From: an uncultured Bacteroidota bacterium | Lineage (GTDB): Bacteria; Bacteroidota; Bacteroidia; Flavobacteriales; TMED113 | DNA length: 29,439 nucleotides | NCBI GenBank assembly: GCA_902520385.1 | Contig: CABYOB010000008.1 | Coordinates: 1 to 29,439 of the forward strand | Reading direction: 5' to 3' | In this document: in pieces, positions 1 to 7,678 of the stretch | Layout: every line of letters begins with the position of its first letter | Numbering within the stretch: position 1 is the first letter of the stretch | Program-made: the position numbers and the translations under genes | Notes under the pieces: model-generated | What the model was told of the DNA's origin: nothing | Databases searched by the model: none | Seen by the model: only the letters and a program-made list of their open reading frames with translations

Positions 1-944
1 ACCTCACCAATATTATTATTATTTACAAATCGAGACATATCTGGAAGATTGCTGACTAATACAGGGACTTCAGATTGAATGTAATCAAAAATTTTATTTG
101 GCAAAGAAAATCGATATGCAAGACAAGTATCTTCTTCAAAAGAAAGACCCAAATCAAATTTTTTTGTAACACCTCTTAGTTCTTGAAATGGAATCCTCCC
201 AATAAAAAAAACTTTATCACTTAAACCATTTTTAAAAACATATTTTTTTAATTCATTTTCTAAATCTCCTGTACCAATAAGAAATAAATTCGCATTAATA
301 TAAATCATTGATTTAATCATTAAAAATATACCTCTGTCTTTATTCAAACTACCCTGGTATAAAATATTTTTGTGATTATTATTAAAATGCAAAAGACTTA
401 GTTTTTTTTCTTGGTCATAGCTATCTCTAATTAATGGCACATTTTTAATTACTATACAATCCGTCTTATATTTATTATTGTAGAATGAAGCTATACCATC
501 ACTTACAGTTATAATATTTTTTAACTGGGGAAATATTTTTCTTTCTATTAAAAGCCAAACGGCCTTCACAAAATTTTTGTTAATTAATTCTGGAACTTCT
601 GTAAATAACTCATGAGAATCATACACAAGTGGTTTTTTTTTAATTTTTGAAGCTAAAAAATTAGCTAGTAAAGTATCTAAATCATTTGATAGATAAACAT
701 CACACTTTTTAAATACCAAAAATAGAAAAAGTCTAATGTTAAAAAATACATAAAATAAGAACCCTTTATTGAAAAGCATTTTAAACCTCTTTACTTTATA
801 AGGTCTTTTGAAAAAAACATCATTGTTTATTTTTCTTCCAACTAAAAAAATATCGTTACCTGCATTATGAAGAGTTAAGCACATTTTATGAACTCGCTGG
901 TCAGAAATTAAATCTGAAGTAACAGATACTACTATTTTTTTCAA
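1..944 (-). CDS. Glycosyltransferase family 4, partial (3' end outside window)
   Basis: About 314 residues are visible and the reading frame is still open at the left edge, so the C-terminus is missing. The N-terminus (KKIVVSVTSDLISDQRVHK) is typical of GT-B family-4 transferases: a first beta strand followed by the R-V-H-K segment that precedes an acceptor-side helix. Further in are VYDSHELFTEVPEL and, in the second Rossmann half, ILYQGSLNKDRGI and FDYIQSEVPVLVSN, the donor-binding part. The only reasonable start is TTG at 944, because an in-frame TAG lies just upstream at 966-968 and there is no ATG between. The protein should be cytosolic and transfer a sugar from an activated donor to an envelope glycan; the substrate cannot be read from sequence. 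It is divergent from murB across about 55 bp. The family call is firm and the start is moderately sure. Confidence 0.82.
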   Translation of the reverse strand, partial: MKKIVVSVTSDLISDQRVHKMCLTLHNAGNDIFLVGRKINNDVFFKRPYKVKRFKMLFNKGFLFYVFFNIRLFLFLVFKKCDVYLSNDLDTLLANFLASKIKKKPLVYDSHELFTEVPELINKNFVKAVWLLIERKIFPQLKNIITVSDGIASFYNNKYKTDCIVIKNVPLIRDSYDQEKKLSLLHFNNNHKNILYQGSLNKDRGIFLMIKSMIYINANLFLIGTGDLENELKKYVFKNGLSDKVFFIGRIPFQELRGVTKKFDLGLSFEEDTCLAYRFSLPNKIFDYIQSEVPVLVSNLPDMSRFVNNNNIGE

Positions 945-970
945 AATTTTAAAATTAATATTTAACTAAA

Positions 971-985
971 AACGTTTAAAACGTT
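971..985. promoter_or_regulatory. Palindromic repeat in the divergent glycosyltransferase/murB intergenic
   Basis: Two copies of AACGTT are separated by TAA (AACGTT-TAA-AACGTT). Each half is itself a palindrome, so the element is both a direct and an inverted repeat. It lies in the short gap between two divergent starts (944 and 1000) and just upstream of TATATTAG at 988-995, which differs by one base from the Bacteroidota -7 element TAnnTTTG. A dimeric regulator site is possible, but nothing beyond symmetry and position supports it. Confidence 0.3.
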
Positions 986-999
986 ATTATATTAGTATT

Positions 1000-2010
1000 A
1001 TGTTATTGGAAAATAATAAATCCTTAATAAAATTAAACACTTTTGCTGTTAATTGTTATGCTGAAAACTTTATATGCATAAAAAAAGAAGAAAACATTAA
1101 AGAAAGTATTGAATTTATTAAAAGAGAAAAAAAAAAATATTTCGTTTTAGGTGGCGGAAGTAACATCTTACTAACTAAGAATATTGAAGGCTTAGTCCTT
1201 CATAATAAATTAGAAGGAATTCATATTATAGGCGAAGATAGCGACTCATTAACAATAAGTGTTAGATCAGGATTAATTTGGAATGATTTAGTAAATTGGA
1301 CAATAGAAAAAAAATTATGGGGAATTGAAAATTTAATACTTATCCCCGGCACAGTAGGTGCCGCACCAATTCAAAATATTGGAGCATATGGAGTTGAAAT
1401 AAAAGATGTTTTTGAAAATCTTAATGCATACAATATTGAAACTGGAGAGAAAATTAATTTTTCTAAAAAAGACTGCCAATTTGGATACAGAGATTCTATT
1501 TTCAAAAACGAATTAAAAAATAAATTCTTTATTAGTGACATAATACTCAAATTAAAAAAAACAAAAAATCCAATATTAACTTATGCTCCTCTCATAAAAG
1601 AGTTTGAAAAAAATAAATTACCCGTTACTATAGAAAATATTGGAAAAACCGTTTGCCAAATTAGAAATAGCAAACTTCCCGATCCAAAAAAAATTGGAAA
1701 TAGTGGAAGTTTTTTCAAAAATCCTGTAATTGAAAAAAAAATACTTGATCAGATTTTAAAATCATTTCCGAACTTAAAATATTTTCAACAAAATGAAAAA
1801 TTTAAGCTTTCTGCCGGATGGTTGATTGAACAATGCAAATGGAAAGGAAAAAAATTAAATAATTGCGGGGTTTATGATAAACAAGCATTAGTTTTAGTTA
1901 ACTTTGGAAGCGCCAAAGGCATTGAAATAAAAGAATTAGCAGAGAAAATTAAAATGGATGTAAAAAATAAGTTTAATATTGATTTAGTTGAAGAAGTTCA
2001 AATTATATAA
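1000..2010 (+). CDS. murB: UDP-N-acetylenolpyruvoylglucosamine reductase MurB (type I)
   Basis: This enzyme reduces UDP-GlcNAc-enolpyruvate to UDP-MurNAc with NADPH and FAD, the second committed step of cytosolic peptidoglycan precursor synthesis. At 336 residues it matches the type I (E. coli-like) length of about 340. Visible motifs are the FAD-binding FVLGGGSNILLT (48-59) and IPGTVGAAPIQNIGAYG (115-131), FGYRDS (161-166) with the catalytic-site arginine, NSGSFFKNP (234-242) with the proton-donating serine S237, SAGWLIEQC (271-279), and the C-terminal glutamates of LVEEVQ. The gene starts with ATG at 1000 and is followed without any gap by the NqrM-like gene at 2011, so the two are probably co-transcribed. 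It is divergent from the glycosyltransferase at its left. The identification is firm. Confidence 0.96.
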   Translation: MLLENNKSLIKLNTFAVNCYAENFICIKKEENIKESIEFIKREKKKYFVLGGGSNILLTKNIEGLVLHNKLEGIHIIGEDSDSLTISVRSGLIWNDLVNWTIEKKLWGIENLILIPGTVGAAPIQNIGAYGVEIKDVFENLNAYNIETGEKINFSKKDCQFGYRDSIFKNELKNKFFISDIILKLKKTKNPILTYAPLIKEFEKNKLPVTIENIGKTVCQIRNSKLPDPKKIGNSGSFFKNPVIEKKILDQILKSFPNLKYFQQNEKFKLSAGWLIEQCKWKGKKLNNCGVYDKQALVLVNFGSAKGIEIKELAEKIKMDVKNKFNIDLVEEVQII

Positions 2011-2205
2011 ATGATGGTTGAAATTATATTAATATCGATTATAATACTCTCAATTTGTGTTGCAGGAATTGCCATTAAAATCCTGGTTAAAAAAAACGGA
2101 GAGTTTTCTGGAACATGCGCAAGCAATAACCCATTTTTAAACAAAGAAAACGAACCCTGCTCCTATTGTGGCGCGGCCCCAAACGAGGTTTGTAAATCTG
2201 AATAA
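2011..2205 (+). CDS. NqrM-like small four-cysteine membrane protein (Na+-NQR maturation candidate)
   Basis: This is a 64-residue protein. One N-terminal membrane segment (about residues 3-26) is followed by a short tail with four cysteines: C36 in GTCAS, then C50 and C53 as PCSYC, and C61. A single helix plus a four-Cys tail is the plan of NqrM (DUF539), a small protein needed to assemble the iron centre of Na+-NQR; Bacteroidota carry a similar small protein near apbE/nqrF. Here it converges tail to tail with apbE and overlaps it by 43 bp (2163-2205), so C53 and C61 are encoded inside the overlap. The ATG at 2011 directly abuts the murB stop, and a second ATG at 2014 is also possible. The role is inferred from architecture and neighbourhood; the protein is too short for a certain family call by eye. 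Confidence 0.7.
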   Translation: MMVEIILISIIILSICVAGIAIKILVKKNGEFSGTCASNNPFLNKENEPCSYCGAAPNEVCKSE

Positions 2206-3176
2206 TCTGGCGAATCTAAAGACACCAAACCCAACATTCCAGAAGTCATATAAGTCAATGTGTCATTTTCACCAACATAAACAAAGCACGCTTCAATATT
2301 ATTCTCATTAACAAACTGAATAGATTTATTAAGCCCCATAGACATACAAGCTGTTGCATAAGCATCCGCATCCATACAATTATCTGTCATAATAGAAACA
2401 CTTAACAAATTGTTCTCTACCGGCTTTAATGTTTTTGGACTCATAGTATGAGAAATGATTTTACCATTAAAATTCTTTATTTTTCTATAACTTCCAGAAG
2501 TTGCTAAAGCTTTGTTTGATAGTTTTAATATATATTTTTGTAGTTGAATGTTTTGGTAAGGTTTTTCAATGGCTACTAACCATGGTTTTTTATTTTTACT
2601 TCCAGAACAATACACTTCACCGCCTATATTAATAATAAAATCAAAAATATTATTATTCTTCAAATACTCAGATAAAACATCAACACTATATCCTTGAGCT
2701 ATACCATTAACATCTAATTCAATGCTTTTGTATTTTTTATTAATTATACCATTATCGATTGAAAGAGCATCGCAACCTAGTTGATCTGAATGTTTAAAAT
2801 TAAAATCACTACTTTTTGGACCAAAACCATAAGCATTTACAATTGGAGCTATTGTAATATCAAACGCACCATCAGTTTGATTACAAATACTTAAAGAACG
2901 ACTAACAACTTTATTTAAAAAAGTGTCGATTTTAATTGTATAATTATCATTAATTCTACTAATATTAGATGAATCTATATAAGAAGACATTGACATATCT
3001 AGTATTGTCAAAACACTATCAATATTATTTTTATTTATTTTTTTTGAGCTTGAAAAATATTTTATAGTATAAAAAGTACCTTGAGTTTTACCTTCTATTA
3101 AGAAAATTGAATTTTCTTTTCTTGTACAAGAGAATAGTAATAATACTAATACTAAATACCTACCCACCAAAGTCAT
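2163..3176 (-). CDS. apbE: FAD:protein FMN transferase ApbE (lipoprotein)
   Basis: ApbE transfers FMN from FAD to a threonine of target proteins in the periplasm; the NqrB and NqrC subunits encoded just upstream are the obvious clients. I chose the ATG at 3176 (337 residues), which gives a clean lipoprotein signal: MTLVGR, a hydrophobic run, then LFSC with the lipidated Cys at 17. The frame is open back to 3215 (350 residues), but that start would put an unusual leader in front of the signal. In the 337-residue form the family motifs are DGAFDIT (101-107), DVNGIAQGY (155-163), ATSGSYR (224-230), HTMSP (242-246) and the metal-binding DADAYATA (268-275). The start overlaps the nqrF stop by 17 bp, and the 3' end overlaps the convergent NqrM-like gene by 43 bp. 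Identification is firm; the start is inferred. Confidence 0.93.
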   Translation of the reverse strand: MTLVGRYLVLVLLLFSCTRKENSIFLIEGKTQGTFYTIKYFSSSKKINKNNIDSVLTILDMSMSSYIDSSNISRINDNYTIKIDTFLNKVVSRSLSICNQTDGAFDITIAPIVNAYGFGPKSSDFNFKHSDQLGCDALSIDNGIINKKYKSIELDVNGIAQGYSVDVLSEYLKNNNIFDFIINIGGEVYCSGSKNKKPWLVAIEKPYQNIQLQKYILKLSNKALATSGSYRKIKNFNGKIISHTMSPKTLKPVENNLLSVSIMTDNCMDADAYATACMSMGLNKSIQFVNENNIEACFVYVGENDTLTYMTSGMLGLVSLDSPDYSDLQTSFGAAPQ

Positions 3177-4455
3177 CAAAAGCAACATTTTCTTCTGGAA
3201 CACCAAAATCATCACACATTTTCAAAACCGCCTGATTCATTAATGGCGGGCCACAAAAATAAAACTCTATGTCCTCTGGATTTTCATGTTTACTTAAATA
3301 ATTATCTATAAAAGCTTGATGAACAAAACCTAAAAAGCCATCCCCTTTCTTGTCATCTAAATTTTTCTTTTCTACCCAATTATCTTCATCTAGAGGCTCG
3401 GAGAGAACTGGGAAAAATTTAAAATTTTTGAATTTTTTTTCTAATGCAAAAAAGTGTTCCATATAAAACAATTCTCTTCTAGATCGACCACCATACCAAT
3501 AAGTAACCTTTCTGTTTGATTTTAAAGTTTTAAATAAATGATATAAATGAGATCTTAATGGAGCCATTCCTGCCCCACCTCCAATATAAACCATCTCAGC
3601 ATCAGTTTCTTTAATGAAGAACTCACCATATGGACCTGAAATTGTAACTTCGTCCCCTGCTTTTAAACCAAAAATATAAGAAGATGCAATACCAGGGTTA
3701 ACATTTAACCAATTATTAGCTTTACGATCCCAAGGTGGGGTTGCAATCCTAACATTCAACATTATTCTTCTTCCCTCAGCTGGATAACTTGCCATTGAGT
3801 AGGCTCTAACAACACTTTCATCATTTTTCATTACTAAAGGCCATAAATTAAATTTATCCCATTCATATTTAAATTTATCTTTCTTTCCAGGATGCTCTTT
3901 TGGATGTGCAGAAATATCAAAATCTTGATATTTAGTTTCACCTTCAGGTATTTCAATTTGTATGTATCCTCCAGCCTCATAGTCCATATCTTCAGGTAAC
4001 TCAACAATAAATTCTTTAATAAAAGAAGCAACATTATAATTAGAAACAACCTTTGCTTTCCATTGTTTAATACCAAAAATTTCTTCTGGAATTTGAATAT
4101 CCATATCATTTTTTACTTTCACCTGACAACCTAATCTCCAATTATCTTGAATTTCCTTTCTAGAAAAATATGGCTTCTCAGTGGGCAAAATACCCCCACC
4201 TCCAGATGTCACTTGACACTTACACATAGCACAAGTACCCCCACCTCCACAAGCAGAAGGTAAAAAAACTTTATTATTACCTAAAGTTGTTAAAATAGTA
4301 TCCCCAGCACTAACTTTTAATTTATCTTGACCATTAATAGTTAAAGTTACATCTCCAGAGGGTGATAACTTTGCTTTTGCAAAAAGCAAAACCATAACCA
4401 ACGACAACATAACGATTAAAAAAATAACTACTGAAAATAAAATTAATTCAACCAT
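3160..4455 (-). CDS. nqrF: Na+-translocating NADH:quinone reductase subunit F
   Basis: NqrF is the NADH-oxidising entry subunit of Na+-NQR. It passes electrons from NADH through FAD to a 2Fe-2S cluster at the cytoplasmic face of the membrane. The 431 residues show an N-terminal membrane anchor (about 4-26), a plant-type ferredoxin domain with cluster ligands C69, C75, C78 and C110 (ACGGGGTCAMC, then RLGC), a flavin-binding RAYSMASYP (217-225), an NADH-binding GGGAGMAPLRS (292-302) and the terminal CGPPLMNQ (401-408). Length and cysteine spacing agree with characterised NqrF proteins. It follows nqrE by 7 bp and overlaps apbE, so it is translated from the same nqr message. No anomaly is seen. 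Confidence 0.97.
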   Translation of the reverse strand: MVELILFSVVIFLIVMLSLVMVLLFAKAKLSPSGDVTLTINGQDKLKVSAGDTILTTLGNNKVFLPSACGGGGTCAMCKCQVTSGGGGILPTEKPYFSRKEIQDNWRLGCQVKVKNDMDIQIPEEIFGIKQWKAKVVSNYNVASFIKEFIVELPEDMDYEAGGYIQIEIPEGETKYQDFDISAHPKEHPGKKDKFKYEWDKFNLWPLVMKNDESVVRAYSMASYPAEGRRIMLNVRIATPPWDRKANNWLNVNPGIASSYIFGLKAGDEVTISGPYGEFFIKETDAEMVYIGGGAGMAPLRSHLYHLFKTLKSNRKVTYWYGGRSRRELFYMEHFFALEKKFKNFKFFPVLSEPLDEDNWVEKKNLDDKKGDGFLGFVHQAFIDNYLSKHENPEDIEFYFCGPPLMNQAVLKMCDDFGVPEENVAFDDFGG

Positions 4456-4462
4456 AAGACAA

Positions 4463-5080
4463 TTATATACTTATTCCCATAAAACACATAAAACCAATAC
4501 CCATTAAACCTGTAATTATAAAAGTGATCCCTAAACCTCTAAGAGGAGCCGGAACATTAGAGTATCTTATTTTTTCTCTGATAGCTGCAATTCCAACAAT
4601 AGCTAGAAACCACCCAACTCCTGAACCCAGTGCAAAAGAGGTTGCTTCAACTATAGTTGAATACTGACGTTCTTGCATAAACAAGGCTCCTCCTAAAATT
4701 GAACAGTTAACCGCAATTAAAGGAAGAAATATACCTAAACTACTGTAAAGTTGTGGAGAAAATTTTTCAACTAACATCTCAACAAGTTGCACCATAGATG
4801 CAACTACAGCAATAAACATAATTAAACTTAAAAATGACAAGTCTATAGTTGCATAACTTTCACCTAACCAAGCTAAAGCTCCTTCAGAAAGAAGATAGTT
4901 TTCCAATAAATAATTTATTGGCACAGTAATTCCTAAAACAAATATGACAGCTGCTCCTAAACCAACACCAGTTTCTACAGTCTTGGAAACAGCTAAATAA
5001 GAACACATTCCCAAAAAATATGCGAAAATCATATTTTCAATGAAAACACCTTTTATAAATATATTTACTAATTCTTCCAT
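4463..5080 (-). CDS. nqrE: Na+-translocating NADH:quinone reductase subunit E
   Basis: This is a 205-residue polytopic inner-membrane protein with about six hydrophobic helices. It matches NqrE, which together with NqrD forms the pseudo-symmetric core that holds the intramembrane iron centre. Recognisable segments are FAYFLGMCSYLAVSK near the N-terminus, with a conserved cysteine at 26, and AVNCSILGGALF (about 123-134), with a second cysteine at about 126; these are the expected iron-ligand cysteines of the family. It starts with ATG 2 bp after the nqrD stop and ends 7 bp before nqrF. Length and order within nqrABCDEF are canonical. Confidence 0.96.
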   Translation of the reverse strand: MEELVNIFIKGVFIENMIFAYFLGMCSYLAVSKTVETGVGLGAAVIFVLGITVPINYLLENYLLSEGALAWLGESYATIDLSFLSLIMFIAVVASMVQLVEMLVEKFSPQLYSSLGIFLPLIAVNCSILGGALFMQERQYSTIVEATSFALGSGVGWFLAIVGIAAIREKIRYSNVPAPLRGLGITFIITGLMGIGFMCFMGISI

Positions 5081-5082
5081 AA

Positions 5083-5739
5083 TTAATTTTCTTCTAATAA
5101 TTCATCTGGAAATGATTTTCTGGATCTTTGAACCCAAATAATTACACCAACAACAATTAATGCCATAGGTGGTAAAATCATTAAATTATTATTCAAATAA
5201 AAACCTCCACCCGCTTCATACCAACCGTCAGGAAAAACCTGATAACCAAATAACTTACCGGAACCAAAAAGTTCTCTAAAAAAAGCAACAGCTAATAAAA
5301 TCCATCCATAACCAACAGCATTACCTATGGCATCTAAGAACGAAGGCCACAATGTATTACCTAATGCAAAAGCCTCTAATCTTCCCATAATAATACAATT
5401 CGAGACAATTAAACCGATGAATACTGATAACTTTTCTTGAACATCGGGTAAAAATGCCTGTAATACTTGATCAACAAAAACTACAAGTGAAGACACAACA
5501 ACTAATTGAACAATTATTCTAATTCTAGAAGGTATTACATTCCTAAGAGCTGAAATAATCATATTAGCACAGACCATAACAAAGACAACTGACATTGACA
5601 TTACTAAAGCTTGTTGAAGCTGAACTGTTATTGCTAAAGCAGAACAAATTCCTAAAACTTGAATAGTTATTGGATTTTGATCGCCTAAAGGATCACTTAA
5701 TAGCTTTCTATTTTTTTTAGAAAAAAGTGTACTTTTCAT
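5083..5739 (-). CDS. nqrD: Na+-translocating NADH:quinone reductase subunit D
   Basis: This 218-residue multi-pass membrane protein is a homologue of NqrE and its structural partner in the Na+-NQR core. Segments seen are the N-terminal DPLGDQNPITIQVLGICSAL, with a conserved cysteine, and GLIVSNCIIMGRLEAFAL in the middle, with the second cysteine expected to help bind the Fe centre. The C-terminal GGGFYLNNNLMILPP is also family-typical. The ATG at 5739 lies directly against the nqrC stop with no intergenic base, which suggests translational coupling. Nothing unusual is seen. Confidence 0.96.
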   Translation of the reverse strand: MKSTLFSKKNRKLLSDPLGDQNPITIQVLGICSALAITVQLQQALVMSMSVVFVMVCANMIISALRNVIPSRIRIIVQLVVVSSLVVFVDQVLQAFLPDVQEKLSVFIGLIVSNCIIMGRLEAFALGNTLWPSFLDAIGNAVGYGWILLAVAFFRELFGSGKLFGYQVFPDGWYEAGGGFYLNNNLMILPPMALIVVGVIIWVQRSRKSFPDELLEEN

Positions 5740-6462
5740 TTAATTCCTAATTGTTTTAAAATAGTTATTATAAATTTCTAAATCAGCTTTAAGCATATTA
5801 GTAACACCATCACTTGTAATAGTCCCCCCTGTTATTCCATCAACCTGATGATAACTACCTTCTTTAGCGCCTCCTTTAACAACATCTATAGAAACAAATG
5901 ATGAATTTTCATCTAATATTTTTTTACCAATAAACTCATCTTCAAAAAAAGATTCTCTAATCTCAGCACCTAATCCAGGAGTCTCTGTTTTATGATCAAA
6001 AGAAGCACCAAATACAGTGTTGCAATCTTTTTCAAAGGCTACAAATCCCCATATAGGACCCCATAAACCACTACCAACTAATGGTGTAATATAATATTTA
6101 GATCCATCTTTTTCAGCAATAAAAAGAGGAAATATTTTATCTTCTTTTGAAAGAGCTTTATTTCTATATTGTTTTTTAACGTCTATATAAAACGCATCAA
6201 TATTATCACCCTCAATAGGTTTTCCTGATGAGTTAATGACTACAGATCCCTTGATATACTCTTGGTATAATTCACTTGCATTATCTCTATTACAGTCTAC
6301 TTTAATGGCAGATAAAATATTTATTTTTTTCTTGTCCTCCTTGTTGGCTTTTTTCATGCTAGACAAAGACTCCGAAACCACTGCTAAAGAGATAGCAACA
6401 ATTAACACCATTATAATAGCAAAGGAAAAAGTAAAAATATTTGAATCTTTATTAATTTTCAT
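5740..6462 (-). CDS. nqrC: Na+-translocating NADH:quinone reductase subunit C
   Basis: NqrC has one N-terminal membrane helix (about residues 11-31) and a periplasmic FMN-binding domain carrying covalent FMN on a threonine. I use the ATG at 6462 (240 residues). A GTG at 6468 adds two residues, and its G is shared with the nqrB TAG stop, so either start is tightly coupled to nqrB. The flavin site reads QVDGITGGTITSDG (about 206-219 in the 240-residue form). The modified residue should be the T of G-G-T, although the consensus D-G-x-[ST]-[SG]-A-T has Ala where this protein has Gly. HKTETPGLGAEI upstream is the usual NqrC/RnfG segment. Subunit identity is firm; only the motif variation is noteworthy. 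Confidence 0.96.
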   Translation of the reverse strand: MKINKDSNIFTFSFAIIMVLIVAISLAVVSESLSSMKKANKEDKKKINILSAIKVDCNRDNASELYQEYIKGSVVINSSGKPIEGDNIDAFYIDVKKQYRNKALSKEDKIFPLFIAEKDGSKYYITPLVGSGLWGPIWGFVAFEKDCNTVFGASFDHKTETPGLGAEIRESFFEDEFIGKKILDENSSFVSIDVVKGGAKEGSYHQVDGITGGTITSDGVTNMLKADLEIYNNYFKTIRN

Positions 6463-6467
6463 TTTCA

Positions 6468-7676
6468 CTAAATTTTAACTCTACTCATTCTACGCTTTAT
6501 ACTAGCCTCAACTACATAATGATCAATTAAAGGCGCCATAACATTCATAAATAATATAGCTAACATTATTCCTTCAGGGTAAGCTGGATTAAACACTCTA
6601 ATCATAATTCCTAAAAACCCACACAAAAAACCATATATAATCTTTCCTTTATTAGTTTGTGCTGCTGAAACAGGGTCAGTAGCCATAAATACAACAGCAA
6701 ACATAAAACCCCCAATACATAATTGGTGAATTGGATTTAGTGACATAAATCCATTTGCGTTCCAAAAATAAAATATTGAAGCCATGAAAAACCCACCAAC
6801 TAATGCAGAAGACATAATTCTCCAAGAACCCAAGCCAGTAATTAATAAAATGGCCGCTCCAATTAAAACAGCAACGACTGATGTTTCTCCAATTGAACCA
6901 GGTATAAATCCAAGAAATGAATTAAGCAAGCTGTAAGCACCATCACTACTGAAATTACTAAGAACAGTTTCTTGATAGTCATTTGTTACACCATCTTTAA
7001 CAAGAGTTGCAAGTTCTCCAAGTGCTGTTTCACCTGAAATAGAATCAGTATATCCTTCAGATACCCAAACTTTATCTCCAGATAATTTAGTAGGATAAGC
7101 AAAGAAAGCAAAACCTCTGGCTAACAAAGCTGGATTTAGAATATTCATTCCAGTTCCTCCAAAAACCTCTTTACCAATTATTACAGCAAAAATTACTGAT
7201 AGTGCTACTATCCATAATGGACAATCAATAGGAAAAATTAGTGGAATCAACATTCCTGTTACTAAATACCCCTCATTAACCGGATGTTTTCTAAAAACCG
7301 CAAAAGCAAACTCAATAGAAAGACCAACTCCATATGAAACAACAATCATAGGAAAAACCTTCATCAAACCATATAAGAATAAATTGAGGAAACTCGAAAA
7401 GTTTTGATTAATATAAGAAGGATCAAACTGCAAGTAATATTGATAACCTATATTATAACAACCAAATATTAAACACGGAATTAAAGCTAAAATAACCGTA
7501 CCCATTGTTCTTTTTAAATCAATAGAATCTCTAACATGACACTTGGTTGAAGTAGTATGATTTGGAACAAATAAAAATGTTTCAAAAGCATCATATGCTG
7601 GGTACAACTTTTCTAACCTACCACCTTTTAAAAAGTGAGGTTTAATTTTATTTAATGTATTTCTTAAAAAACTCAT
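6468..7676 (-). CDS. nqrB: Na+-translocating NADH:quinone reductase subunit B
   Basis: NqrB is the main Na+-translocating membrane subunit. It holds covalent FMN and riboflavin and forms the quinone site with NqrA. The 402 residues contain about ten hydrophobic helices and the family landmarks GKEVFGGTGMNILNPALLAR (168-187), with the conserved glycine pair implicated in quinone-site chemistry, and MATDPVSAAQTNKGK (331-345). The flavin-attachment loop reads D211-S-I-S-G-E-T217, so T217 is the expected FMN acceptor, but Glu216 replaces the Ala of the usual S-G-A-T. The ATG at 7676 sits 2 bp after the nqrA stop, and the stop overlaps the nqrC GTG by one base. Identification is firm. Confidence 0.96.
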   Translation of the reverse strand: MSFLRNTLNKIKPHFLKGGRLEKLYPAYDAFETFLFVPNHTTSTKCHVRDSIDLKRTMGTVILALIPCLIFGCYNIGYQYYLQFDPSYINQNFSSFLNLFLYGLMKVFPMIVVSYGVGLSIEFAFAVFRKHPVNEGYLVTGMLIPLIFPIDCPLWIVALSVIFAVIIGKEVFGGTGMNILNPALLARGFAFFAYPTKLSGDKVWVSEGYTDSISGETALGELATLVKDGVTNDYQETVLSNFSSDGAYSLLNSFLGFIPGSIGETSVVAVLIGAAILLITGLGSWRIMSSALVGGFFMASIFYFWNANGFMSLNPIHQLCIGGFMFAVVFMATDPVSAAQTNKGKIIYGFLCGFLGIMIRVFNPAYPEGIMLAILFMNVMAPLIDHYVVEASIKRRMSRVKI

Positions 7677-7678
7677 AC

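Noticed and set aside
3176..3215. The longer apbE start at 3215
   Set aside because: It would place 13 residues in front of a well-formed lipoprotein signal and lengthen the overlap with nqrF to 56 bp. The ATG at 3176 fits better.
3834..4109. An extra 91-codon gene in another frame inside nqrF
   Set aside because: It lies wholly within a well-conserved nqrF and encodes a low-complexity K/L/I-rich chain with no domain.
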